Assembly (NCBI GenBank): GCA_016871315.1
Contig: VFZE01000036.1
Coordinates: forward strand, 1 to 58,178
DNA: 58,178 nucleotides
DNA from: Acidimicrobiia bacterium
GTDB taxonomy: Bacteria; Acidobacteriota; Terriglobia; Bryobacterales; Bryobacteraceae
Direction of reading: 5' to 3'
Shown: one piece after another, positions 51,813 through 58,178 of the stretch
Layout of the letters: each line of letters opens with the position of its first letter
How positions within the stretch are numbered: position 1 is the first letter of the stretch
Notes under the pieces: model-generated
Told to the model about the DNA's origin: nothing
Seen by the model: only the letters and a program-made list of their open reading frames with translations
Databases searched by the model: none
Program-made: the position numbers and the translations under genes

Positions 51813-52336
51813 AGCTGCGCGTGAGTGTGGACGGCTGGTCCGGGGATTTGGATTTGATGCCCAACGGCAATCCACATGGGTTCCGGTTCGCATCGGAGGG
51901 CGTCCGCGTGGAAGGGGAAGCGTCAGTGGTGTGTGTGGAGCCGGGCGCCTACTCCGTGTTAGTCGGTGGGCGCTCGTATCAGGTTCGGGTGTGGCTGGAA
52001 GATAATGAAGGCCGGGTAGAGATTGATGGGCGTAGCGTGCCGGTGGTCATCGAAGATCCGAGGGAGTTGGGAGGCTCCGGTTCGGCCGCCGCCGTGAGTG
52101 GCAATTATAACGTCACTGCGGCGATGCCAGGGCGCGTGATCCGGGTTCTAGTAGAGGAAGGGCAGGCCGTGGAGGCGGGGCAAGGCATTCTGGTGGTCGA
52201 GGCCATGAAGATGCAAAACGAAATGCAGTCACCTAGCGCGGGCACGGTGAGCTCGATCCAGGTAAAAGCCGGGGCGGCGGTGGCCGCCGGCCAGGTTCTG
52301 GCGACGGTGGAAGCCGGGGAGCCGAGCGGTGGCTGA
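51809..52336 (+). CDS. Biotin carboxyl carrier protein
   Basis: A 175-residue protein. Residues 1-95 form a beta-rich, family-specific N-terminal domain; residues 100-170 are a biotinyl domain with TAAMPGRVIRV and the biotinylation motif EAMKMQNE, where K134 carries biotin. The long N-terminal region and lack of the AccB thumb fit carriers of propionyl- or methylcrotonyl-type carboxylases. ATG at 51809 overlaps the carboxylase stop (ATGA); the 3' end overlaps the DnaC-like gene by eight bases. Confidence 0.9.
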   Translation: MKLRVSVDGWSGDLDLMPNGNPHGFRFASEGVRVEGEASVVCVEPGAYSVLVGGRSYQVRVWLEDNEGRVEIDGRSVPVVIEDPRELGGSGSAAAVSGNYNVTAAMPGRVIRVLVEEGQAVEAGQGILVVEAMKMQNEMQSPSAGTVSSIQVKAGAAVAAGQVLATVEAGEPSGG

Positions 52337-53093
52337 TCCGGCGGCTTGCGCGGTTTGTGGCGGTTCCGGCTGGAAGATCGTCGAAAGAGACGGGTTGTCG
52401 GGAGCCGAGCCTTGCGATTGTATGCTCTCGGGGCGCGCCAAGCGGATGCTGGCGAATGCGGCGATCCCCCCGCTGTTCCGCCAGGCGTCGTTTGAGAACT
52501 TCAACACACTGCCGGATAATCCGGTGGCCCATAAGAGGCTGCAGGCGGCGATGAGCCTGGCTGGATCCTATGCCCGCGAGTTTCCTTACGGCACCAAGCA
52601 GCAAGGCCTGCTGTTCATCGGCGACCCCGGAACGGGCAAGACGCATCTGGCCGTGGCGGTGTTAAAGCGGTTGGTGGCGCGCGGATTCGAGTGTCTTTTC
52701 TTTGATTACCAAAATCTGCTGGAGCGGCTGCGGAGCAGCTATGACCAGGCATCCGGGGCCGCACACCGGGAGGCATACCAGTCAGCGCTGGACTGCGATG
52801 TGCTGTTGCTGGATGACCTGGGCGCGCATCGCGTCACGGACTGGGTGGAAGACACAATCACTTCGCTTATCACGCACCGCTACAACCACAACAAAGCGGT
52901 CATCGCCACGACCAACTTGCGGGATCCTGAGGCAGGAGATGCGCCCATTCCCTCGGGGATCGCGGGCGACAGCAGTTCGCGCTACTACCTGACCGAACGG
53001 ATCGGTTCACGGGCGCGCTCGCGTCTGTTTGAGATGTGCCGTGTGATTTCCACGCGTGGCGTGGAGGATTACCGGATGAGGAAAGGCCGCTGA
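52329..53093 (+). CDS. DnaC/IstB-like AAA+ ATPase with N-terminal zinc finger
   Basis: A 254-residue AAA+ protein. A four-cysteine finger (C7, C10, C29, C31) precedes the ATPase: Walker A GDPGTGKTH at 98-106, Walker B VLLLDDLGAHRVTDW near 158-172, a sensor-1 VIATTNL near 192, and an arginine-finger region (ERIGSRARSRLFEM). The best-known relatives load replicative helicase or assist transposases. There is no transposase next to it, so a chromosomal helicase-loader role is more likely than an IstB relic. It starts with GTG in an 8-base overlap with the biotin carrier gene. Confidence 0.88.
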   Translation: MADPAACAVCGGSGWKIVERDGLSGAEPCDCMLSGRAKRMLANAAIPPLFRQASFENFNTLPDNPVAHKRLQAAMSLAGSYAREFPYGTKQQGLLFIGDPGTGKTHLAVAVLKRLVARGFECLFFDYQNLLERLRSSYDQASGAAHREAYQSALDCDVLLLDDLGAHRVTDWVEDTITSLITHRYNHNKAVIATTNLRDPEAGDAPIPSGIAGDSSSRYYLTERIGSRARSRLFEMCRVISTRGVEDYRMRKGR

Positions 53094-53099
53094 TTCCGG

Positions 53100-54800
53100 G
53101 TGGACGGACTGCTGCTGTTACTGAAAGAAGCGTTCGGGCCCCGGATGCGCCTGGAGTTGCTGATCGCGGCTGCGTTGGTGGCCATTGGGTGTCTGGTGCG
53201 GAGGGAACGGCCGCGGATTGGGGTGGTGGTGATCGAGGCGTTCCAGCGTCTGGCCGCCAGGCCGGTTCTTTCCTTGTTCGTTGCCGGGCTGGTTCCCCTT
53301 CTGCTGCGTTTCGCATGGCTGCCTTGGCGGCCTGTTCCTGATCTTATCGGGCACGATGAGTATTGCCACCTGCTGGTGGCGGAAACGTTGCTGGGAGGGC
53401 GGCTGGCGAATCCGGCGCATGCGTTCTGGCAGTATTTTGAGGCGCCCTATGTGCTGCAGCAGCCGGCCTACGCCAGCAGTTACCCTATCGGGATCGGCGC
53501 GATCCTGGCCGTGGGAATGTTGCTCACCGGCCATGCATGGGCAGGCGTGTTGCTATCAATTGGATTGATGAGCGCGGCCATCTGCTGGATGCTTCGTGCA
53601 TGGCTTACGCCAGCTTGGTCATTGCTTGGTGGTCTACTTTCCGGCATCACCTACGGCGTTGCGACCTATTGGGTGGACTCCTATTGCGGGGGCGGACTTG
53701 CGGCCGCGGCGGGCGCGGTGCTGTTCGGAGCGCTGGCGCGGTGGAAGGACGAGCCGCGGTTCGGCTACTTGGCGCTCGCCATCGCAGGAGGGTCCGTGTC
53801 GGCGCTGATTCGGCCGTTTGAGACTGCCTGCGTGTCGCCGGCGGTCGCCGTCTTCCTTTTGTGGAATGCGCGCGTGCGGCTGCCGCGTCTGATTCTACAG
53901 GTGGCCATTCTGTCCATGCCGTTCGTGGCGCTTACGGCCTTGCACAACTACAGGGTCACGGGATCGCCGCTGAAACTTCCCTATCAGCATTCCCAGGAAA
54001 GGTACGGTGTGCCGCCACCGATGACCATTCAGGAACCGGTCACGGCGCCAGGGCGCCGGCAAGACAACGTCAAGCGGGTGCAGGAATGGCAAATTAAGGG
54101 CGATCAAAAGCTGCGCGGCTCGCGGACGTTCTTTGTTCTTTGGGCGTTTCGCAAAGCCTACATGGTCACGGGATTCTTTCTCGATTATTATTTCCTGGTT
54201 CCCTTCCTGCTGTTTCCTGCCGCCAGACTGCGGCATATAGGACTTGTGGCGGGATCGCTATTGTGCGTTTCCGGAGGAAACCTGATCTATCCAGGTTTAA
54301 GCGCACATTATCTGGCGCCGATAACGGCCCTGTTCATCCTGGCCGCGCTATCCGGCCTGCGTAGAATCATGCAGTGGCGTTTTGGAGTTCCGATTGTGGC
54401 CGTCCTGCTGGTCTGTGCTTCCATGCGGACAATTCGCCCCTACATGCGGGATCAGTTCCATCCACCGCTGCAATGGGCGTATCTGCACCGTTCGCTGGCG
54501 GAGGAGGCTTTGAAGACCGTACCCGGATCACATCTCGTTTTTGTGCGTTATCAGGAGCGGCATAACTTCCATTTCGACTATGGCTACAACGCCGCCGCGA
54601 TCGACTCGTCGCCGATCGTGTGGGCGCAGGAAATCGAACCCCAGCGGGATGCGGAGTTGATCCGCTATTTTCGCGGTCGCCATGTCTGGGTGCTTGAGGT
54701 AGCCGAGGGCGTTCTTCGCTTGCGTCATTACTTCCCCGGTAAAACCGCCAGCTTAGGCGTACCCCCGATACAGAGGTCCATCAAGCCGCGGCTGTACTGA
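53100..54800 (+). CDS. GT-C fold membrane glycosyltransferase (GT39/GT83-like)
   Basis: A 566-residue protein with about 12 TM helices. The first periplasmic loop holds the GT-C metal/base motif in LIGHDEYCHLLVAE (Asp-Glu), followed by the HAFWQYFEAPYVLQQPAYAS loop typical of lipid-linked sugar transferases. A soluble C-terminal domain (about 440-566) follows. It would transfer a sugar or other group from polyprenyl phosphate in the periplasm. The GTG start is seven bases after the ATPase. The acceptor is unknown. Confidence 0.78.
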   Translation: MDGLLLLLKEAFGPRMRLELLIAAALVAIGCLVRRERPRIGVVVIEAFQRLAARPVLSLFVAGLVPLLLRFAWLPWRPVPDLIGHDEYCHLLVAETLLGGRLANPAHAFWQYFEAPYVLQQPAYASSYPIGIGAILAVGMLLTGHAWAGVLLSIGLMSAAICWMLRAWLTPAWSLLGGLLSGITYGVATYWVDSYCGGGLAAAAGAVLFGALARWKDEPRFGYLALAIAGGSVSALIRPFETACVSPAVAVFLLWNARVRLPRLILQVAILSMPFVALTALHNYRVTGSPLKLPYQHSQERYGVPPPMTIQEPVTAPGRRQDNVKRVQEWQIKGDQKLRGSRTFFVLWAFRKAYMVTGFFLDYYFLVPFLLFPAARLRHIGLVAGSLLCVSGGNLIYPGLSAHYLAPITALFILAALSGLRRIMQWRFGVPIVAVLLVCASMRTIRPYMRDQFHPPLQWAYLHRSLAEEALKTVPGSHLVFVRYQERHNFHFDYGYNAAAIDSSPIVWAQEIEPQRDAELIRYFRGRHVWVLEVAEGVLRLRHYFPGKTASLGVPPIQRSIKPRLY

Positions 54801-54802
54801 AC

Positions 54803-55267
54803 TCAGCGCTGCAGCACGAAGTCGGTTTCGTAAACCAGGTAGGCGGTTTTCGTCATGCCCATCTTTTCGTAGACGCGCTGGGCGCGGCCGTTGTGCTGTT
54901 CCACGTAAAGCCTGATGCCGCACACGCCGTCCTGTTGCTGCGCCATCTCGACTACCCTTTCATGGAGCCGCTGGTACACGCCCTTGCCGCGGTGGCCGGG
55001 CTCGACGTAGACGCTCTGAATCCACCAGAAATTGCCGTTGCGCCAGTCGCTCCATTCGTAGGTGATCATCAGCTGCCCGATCAGTTTGCCATCGGCTTCG
55101 GCCACCAGGTAGAAGCCGCGGTCCGGTTCCCGCAGCAGGGTGAGGACTCCTTGGCGCGTGCGGCCGGCTTCCAACTGCATCGCTTCGGTTTCCAGGGCCA
55201 TGGCCACATTGTAGGCGGCGATGGTTGCCTCATCGCCTGCCATGGCCGAGCGGATCGTCAATTCCAT
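54803..55267 (-). CDS. GNAT family N-acetyltransferase
   Basis: A 154-residue GNAT protein. The fold is visible as MELTIRSAMAGDE (strand 1), FYLVAEADGKLIGQLMITYEWS, WIQSVYVEPGHRGKGVYQRL (acetyl-CoA pyrophosphate loop R/Q-x-x-G-x-G/A as HRGKGV) and IRLYVEQHNGRAQRVYEKMGM. GAGAGG abuts the ATG directly, too close for a normal ribosome-binding site, so the message may be leaderless. It is convergent with the GT-C gene, with two bases between their stops. The substrate is unknown. Confidence 0.88.
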   Translation of the reverse strand: MELTIRSAMAGDEATIAAYNVAMALETEAMQLEAGRTRQGVLTLLREPDRGFYLVAEADGKLIGQLMITYEWSDWRNGNFWWIQSVYVEPGHRGKGVYQRLHERVVEMAQQQDGVCGIRLYVEQHNGRAQRVYEKMGMTKTAYLVYETDFVLQR

Positions 55268-55303
55268 CCTCTCATTTTCCCATTCCGCGACCTGCGCTGA
55301 GGC

Positions 55304-55309
55304 TATACT
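55304..55309 (+). promoter_or_regulatory. -10 element for uppS
   Basis: TATACT, 16 nt before the ATG at 55326; the leader would be about 10 nt. No clear -35. Confidence 0.45.
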
Positions 55310-55325
55310 ATAGAGAATCTTCCCG

Positions 55326-56153
55326 ATGAAGGCCCTTTTGGATTCCTTGACGCCGGACCATCCGGACTGGCCGCTGGCGCGTGCCATCGATCCGGACAGG
55401 TTGCCTGCGCATATCGCCATCATCATGGACGGCAACGGCCGCTGGGCGCGCAAGCGCAGTCTGCCGCGTGTGGCCGGGCACAAGGCGGGTATCGATCCGG
55501 TAAGGGACACCGTGGAATGTTGCGCCCGTCTGGGGATTCAGGCGCTGACGTTATATGCCTTTTCCGTGGAGAACTGGAAGCGTCCGCGCTCGGAGGTGGA
55601 AACGCTGTGGCGTCTTCTGCGCTACTACCTGCGGCAGGAGCTGCCGAAGCTGATGGCGAACGGAATCCGGCTGCGCCCGATCGGGCGTCTGGACGGGCTG
55701 CCATTCAACGTACGGAGGGAACTGGAAGATGTTGTGCACCTCACCTCCGCCAATCTGGGTCTGCAAGTGAACCTGGCCATCAACTACAGCGGGCGCGCCG
55801 AACTTGTCGATGCGGTGAACCGGCTGGTAAAACAGGCGCAGGCCGTTCATGCGGATGAGCCGTTCGAGGTGACGGAGGACAGCCTGGCAGCGGAGCTGTA
55901 CACATCCGGTCTCCCCGATCCCGATCTGCTGATCCGGACTTCCGGGGAAATGCGCATCTCCAACTTTCTTCTCTGGCAAATCGCTTACGCGGAACTTTAC
56001 GTCACGGAAACCTTGTGGCCCGATTTCCGCCAGCCTGATCTGCTGCGCGCCATCCTGGAATATCAAAAGCGCGATCGCCGGTTCGGCGGCCTGACTGCAT
56101 CCCCTACCGTTGCCTCACGGACGGAGCCACTGGCGGTCGCTCGCATCAAATGA
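55326..56153 (+). CDS. uppS: Undecaprenyl diphosphate synthase (cis-prenyltransferase)
   Basis: A 275-residue cis-prenyltransferase making the C55 lipid carrier for peptidoglycan and other envelope glycans. Seen: HIAIIMDGNGRWARKRSLPR with catalytic D35, GHKAGIDPVR, LTLYAFSVENWKRP, NLAINYSGRAELVDA, and PDLLIRTSGEMRISNFLLWQ-type C-terminal motif with the final ELYVTETLWPDF. All family residues are intact; a tail of about 20 residues is variable. It overlaps cdsA by four bases. Confidence 0.95.
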   Translation: MKALLDSLTPDHPDWPLARAIDPDRLPAHIAIIMDGNGRWARKRSLPRVAGHKAGIDPVRDTVECCARLGIQALTLYAFSVENWKRPRSEVETLWRLLRYYLRQELPKLMANGIRLRPIGRLDGLPFNVRRELEDVVHLTSANLGLQVNLAINYSGRAELVDAVNRLVKQAQAVHADEPFEVTEDSLAAELYTSGLPDPDLLIRTSGEMRISNFLLWQIAYAELYVTETLWPDFRQPDLLRAILEYQKRDRRFGGLTASPTVASRTEPLAVARIK

Positions 56154-56929
56154 AGCGGGTGCTGACGGCCGCCCTGCTGGCGCCTCCCGTCGTCTTCGTC
56201 ATCTTCGAAAGCCATCGCTTTCTGTTCCTGGCCGTGGTCGGCCTGGTGGCGATTCTCTGTTTCCGCGAATTCGCTGCCATGGCCGACGCGCATGGACTGG
56301 AGATAGAAGGTCCGCTTGGCTATGCAGCCGGTGTGGTTTTGTTGCTGCTACCTTCGGTGGACCCGGTTGTTCTCGTTTTGGTTGCCATGGCGGCGATGGC
56401 ACTCTCGATTCGCAGCGGCGGGCTATCCATCGCGATGGCGCAATCGGGCGCCTGGGTGCTCGGGGTGATCTACATCTTCGGCGCATGGCGCTGTGCGGTG
56501 GGTCTGCGCGAGATCAATCCTCATTGGCTGCTGTTTGCGCTCGCGCTCAATTGGGTGGGTGATATCGCAGCTTACTATGTTGGCTCCCTGACCGGAAAAC
56601 ACAAACTGGCGCCACGGATTTCGCCCGGCAAGTCCTGGGAGGGTTCCTTCGCCGGCATGGCGGCATCGGTCTGCTTCGGAGCGATTTATCTCGGACGGTT
56701 TCTCCCCCAAGTGCCCCTTTTCGAAGCTGTGTTGCTGACTGCCCTGGCCAACGCAGCCGGGCAGCTGGGCGATCTCAGCGAGTCGGCCTTCAAGAGGGGA
56801 GCCGGTATGAAGGATAGCGGGAACCTGCTGCCGGGCCACGGTGGGTGGCTGGATCGGGTGGATTCCAGTCTTTTCAGTCTCCCGTTGGTTTACTTCTGGC
56901 TGACTCGTTCCTCGATGTCGCTAAACTGA
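56150..56929 (+). CDS. cdsA: Phosphatidate cytidylyltransferase
   Basis: A 259-residue membrane enzyme that makes CDP-diacylglycerol from phosphatidate and CTP. About seven TM helices are present, with PRISPGKSWEGSFAGM and the C-terminal signature SAFKRGAGMKDSGNLLPGHGG followed by WLDRVDS, containing the metal-binding aspartates. The ATGA overlap with uppS is the arrangement found widely in bacteria, although the usual next genes (dxr, rseP) are missing; an M50 protease lies at 2.4 kb instead. Confidence 0.95.
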   Translation: MKRVLTAALLAPPVVFVIFESHRFLFLAVVGLVAILCFREFAAMADAHGLEIEGPLGYAAGVVLLLLPSVDPVVLVLVAMAAMALSIRSGGLSIAMAQSGAWVLGVIYIFGAWRCAVGLREINPHWLLFALALNWVGDIAAYYVGSLTGKHKLAPRISPGKSWEGSFAGMAASVCFGAIYLGRFLPQVPLFEAVLLTALANAAGQLGDLSESAFKRGAGMKDSGNLLPGHGGWLDRVDSSLFSLPLVYFWLTRSSMSLN

Positions 56930-56954
56930 AGACCCGACTGACGTAGGAAAACCC

Positions 56955-56977
56955 CCTTAGCAAGCCTAGGATTTTTT
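56955..56977 (+). terminator. Probable intrinsic terminator after cdsA
   Basis: CCTTAG, short loop, CCTAGG-like arm with one bulge (56955-56970), followed by six Ts (56972-56977). A modest stem, but it is the only hairpin with a T-tract noted in the window. Confidence 0.4.
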
Positions 56978-57035
56978 CGTTACTTCACTAAAGTGGTCGC
57001 CTGCAATGGCCGATGAAGTTGTTTGGAGTCTGATT

Positions 57036-57599
57036 ATGGCCAGCACCACCCTTCACGACCTTTCCATCAGCCGTCAGCCTGAATCCGGTTATTCCCAGCC
57101 CGCCCGCGCTGTTGCCCCCGCCCCGCCCGCGATCGGCCACCGTCAGATTCTGACCGTCTCCATCGTCATTTCGCTCATGTCGGCCCTGGTTGCCACCGTG
57201 TCCTTCGCCGCCGGCAGAATGACGGCCAATGACAGGCTTCCTGCTTCCAGGGTGGAATCGCCGCAGCAGGCTGTACCGGAGCAGATCATCCTGGTGGAGC
57301 CGGTGAAACCAGCTGTACCTGCGCTCGTTCCGCAACGGGCTGCCGCAGGCCGCGGGGACTTGTATTTTCAGATCTCGGCCGTCGATCGGGGAATGGCAAA
57401 CGTTACCATCGAATACTTACGGCGCTTGGGATTTCCGGCCAGCGCAACGCCCGGCGACACACAGGGTATCTTCCGCGTCTTGGTGGGTCCGCTTCAAGAT
57501 CCCGCGGAAACCGCCAAATGGAAAGGTGAACTGATGGCGGCAGGGTTCCAACCCTTCACCCGGCGCGTAGCGGCCTCCACCTCGACATCACAGCCATGA
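57036..57599 (+). CDS. SPOR-domain membrane protein
   Basis: A 187-residue bitopic protein. A short cytosolic part rich in Ala and Pro (1-36) is followed by a TM helix (about 38-60, ILTVSIVISLMSALVATVSF), a periplasmic linker, and a SPOR domain (about 115-178: YFQISAVDRGMANVTIEYLRRLG, then FRVLVGPLQDPAETAKWKGEL). SPOR domains bind denuded peptidoglycan strands at the division septum. The start is placed at 57036, where GGAG sits seven bases upstream; ATG 57006 is possible. It is convergent with the peptide array. Confidence 0.85.
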   Translation: MASTTLHDLSISRQPESGYSQPARAVAPAPPAIGHRQILTVSIVISLMSALVATVSFAAGRMTANDRLPASRVESPQQAVPEQIILVEPVKPAVPALVPQRAAAGRGDLYFQISAVDRGMANVTIEYLRRLGFPASATPGDTQGIFRVLVGPLQDPAETAKWKGELMAAGFQPFTRRVAASTSTSQP

Positions 57600-57655
57600 G
57601 GGTGCACGCGCAACTCTAGTTCCGTGCGGCGACGGTTGCCACAATCAGCGAGGAA

Positions 57656-57775
57656 TTAGCGGACGTCGTCCGGACAAGGCCAGCACTGCGGGAACGGGAT
57701 CTCGGCAGTGGCGACATTGGCGATGGCGCCGAACTGCAGCGCCAGGATCAGGGCGATAGCAAATCTCTTCAACAT
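57656..57775 (-). CDS. Exported 39-residue Cys/Pro/Trp peptide, array copy A
   Basis: A 39-codon gene ending TAA. Residues 1-24 form a signal peptide (MLKRFAIALILALQFGAIAN plus VATA) with an AxA cleavage site. The mature product would be EIPFPQCWPCPDDVR: 15 residues, three Pro-x steps, a CxxC (CWPC), one Trp, net negative. A strong ribosome-binding site (AAAGGAGA, eight bases from ATG) is repeated before copies A to C. Relative to copy B it has seven codon differences plus a different stop codon, all silent. I do not recognise the family. The copy is the most 3' of the array and also the most diverged at DNA level. Confidence 0.8.
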   Translation of the reverse strand: MLKRFAIALILALQFGAIANVATAEIPFPQCWPCPDDVR

Positions 57776-57800
57776 TTCTGTGTTCTCCTTTTTCCTTTAA

Positions 57801-57920
57801 CTAGCGGACGTCATCCGGGCAGGGCCAGCATTGTGGGAACGGGATTTCGGCAGTGGCGACATTGGCGATGGCGCCGAACTGCAGCGCCAGGATCAGGGCG
57901 ATAGCGAATCTCTTCAACAT
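57801..57920 (-). CDS. Exported 39-residue Cys/Pro/Trp peptide, array copy B
   Basis: Identical in protein sequence to copy A, with a TAG stop. DNA differs from copy C by one synonymous base (GAC/GAT at Asp37) and the stop codon. The signal peptide is 24 residues and the mature part EIPFPQCWPCPDDVR. Confidence 0.8.
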   Translation of the reverse strand: MLKRFAIALILALQFGAIANVATAEIPFPQCWPCPDDVR

Positions 57921-57944
57921 TTCTGTGTTCTCCTTTTTCCTTAC

Positions 57945-58064
57945 TTAGCGGACATCATCCGGGCAGGGCCAGCATTGTGGGAACGGGATTTCGGCAGTGG
58001 CGACATTGGCGATGGCGCCGAACTGCAGCGCCAGGATCAGGGCGATAGCGAATCTCTTCAACAT
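57945..58064 (-). CDS. Exported 39-residue Cys/Pro/Trp peptide, array copy C
   Basis: Identical in protein sequence to copies A and B, with a TAA stop. The mature-part DNA is identical to that of copy D, which marks C and D as the most recently homogenised pair. Confidence 0.8.
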   Translation of the reverse strand: MLKRFAIALILALQFGAIANVATAEIPFPQCWPCPDDVR

Positions 58065-58088
58065 TTCTGTGTTCTCCTTTTTCCTTAC

Positions 58089-58178
58089 TTAGCGGACATC
58101 ATCCGGGCAGGGCCAGCATTGTGGGAACGGGATTTCGGCAGTGGCAACGCTGACCGAAACATTGGCGACGGCGGCAAA
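58089..58178 (-). CDS. Exported peptide, array copy D (5' end outside window)
   Basis: The visible 29 codons encode FAAVANVSVSVATA followed by the same mature EIPFPQCWPCPDDVR and TAA. Relative to A-C the signal peptide has substitutions (G/A, I/V) and a four-codon insertion (SVSV) just before the ATA cleavage site, while the mature part is identical down to the DNA of copy C. The start lies beyond the window. Confidence 0.75.
   Translation of the reverse strand, partial: FAAVANVSVSVATAEIPFPQCWPCPDDVR

Larger units (their letters stand above)
57656..58178 (-). repeat. Tandem array of 144-145 bp peptide-gene units
   Basis: Four units beginning (stop side) at 57656, 57801, 57945 and 58089. Each holds a complete short gene plus a 24-25 base intergenic spacer containing its own Shine-Dalgarno. 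The first three encode the same protein; the fourth differs in the signal peptide and is cut by the window edge, so the array may continue. There is no promoter-like sequence inside the spacers, so one upstream promoter beyond 58178 probably serves all. Confidence 0.85.

Noticed and set aside
50247-51893. N-terminal extension of the Fur gene through the biotin carboxylase region
   Set aside because: The frame is open by chance; ATG 50246 gives the normal Fur N-terminus and the plus strand encodes AccC.
52329-53093. The DnaC-like gene as an IstB remnant of an IS21-type element
   Set aside because: There is no istA, no terminal repeats, and it has a Cys finger and operon coupling typical of chromosomal loaders.
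57600-57655. A terminator shared by the SPOR gene and the peptide array
   Set aside because: Only a weak GGC/GCC pairing is present and no T-tract on either strand.
57656-58178. A CRISPR array or simple satellite at the right edge
   Set aside because: The period (144-145 bp) is far too long for CRISPR, spacers are not unique, and differences are silent in one reading frame, so the repeats are genes.

Overview
The window is high-GC chromosomal DNA from an acidobacterium, most probably of the Solibacter/Bryobacter group. This rests on the Solibacter-type C-terminal domain (TIGR03437) in the 43031-44773 protein, two giant Oar-like TonB receptors with an N-terminal carboxypeptidase-regulatory domain, Ser/Thr kinases with C-terminal TPR arrays, Tat-type metabolic proteins and BACON domains. 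I see no rRNA or tRNA gene, integrase, complete insertion sequence or CRISPR array. Genes are packed into short operons, many coupled by 4-base NTGA start/stop overlaps.

Layout, left to right. 1-2.0 kb: the end of a D-threonine aldolase/D-serine dehydratase-like gene, a 7-TM protein and a flavin reductase. 2.0-6.2 kb: HU, then a coupled operon of site-2 protease, GT2, GT4 and prepilin peptidase, then a ferredoxin. 6.2-9.6 kb: Oar-like receptor. 9.6-17.2 kb: PIG-L deacetylase and an exported SxxK hydrolase facing a coupled operon of an exported PEP-synthase-like protein, a second SxxK hydrolase and a PhoD-like phosphatase. 17.3-19.9 kb: a small accessory pocket with a formylglycine-enzyme-fold fragment, a PfkB kinase, a sigma-54-type promoter in front of an exported DAPNPPPDPWE-repeat protein, and a truncated SRPBCC gene. 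19.9-23.7 kb: second Oar-like receptor. 23.7-29.5 kb: selA and a tandem pair of kinase-TPR genes. 29.5-34.4 kb: Gfo/Idh/MocA oxidoreductase, acyl-CoA dehydrogenase, a MeaB-methylmalonyl-CoA epimerase fusion, MTA phosphorylase and a small beta-barrel. 34.3-41.9 kb: ackA operon, DMT-type transporter, a TonB receptor divergent from an ECF sigma/anti-sigma pair. 41.9-50.2 kb: nuoA operon with AlaX, an astacin-like protease, and a Fur / FHA-GAF-PP2C / aquaglyceroporin operon. 50.3-57.6 kb: biotin carboxylase, biotin carrier, DnaC-like ATPase and GT-C glycosyltransferase, then a GNAT gene, uppS-cdsA and a SPOR protein.

The most unusual content is two sets of small exported peptides. At 57656-58178 (minus strand) there are at least four tandem genes of 144-145 bp period. 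Three encode the same 39-residue pre-peptide, and all four have the same predicted 15-residue mature part, EIPFPQCWPCPDDVR. The copies differ almost only at synonymous sites, so the peptide is under selection. At 19014-19274 an 86-residue exported protein carries four copies of DAPNPPPDPWE, again with only synonymous differences, behind a textbook -24/-12 promoter. I recognise neither family.

Functionally, the window mixes envelope biogenesis (uppS, cdsA, GT2, GT4, GT-C, prepilin peptidase), propionate/methylmalonyl-CoA or branched-chain acyl-CoA metabolism (ACAD, MeaB-epimerase, biotin carboxylase and carrier), outer-membrane uptake under ECF-sigma control, and phospho-signalling. Many genes have a good -10 hexamer only 6-16 nt before the start codon, which points to frequent leaderless or near-leaderless transcripts.
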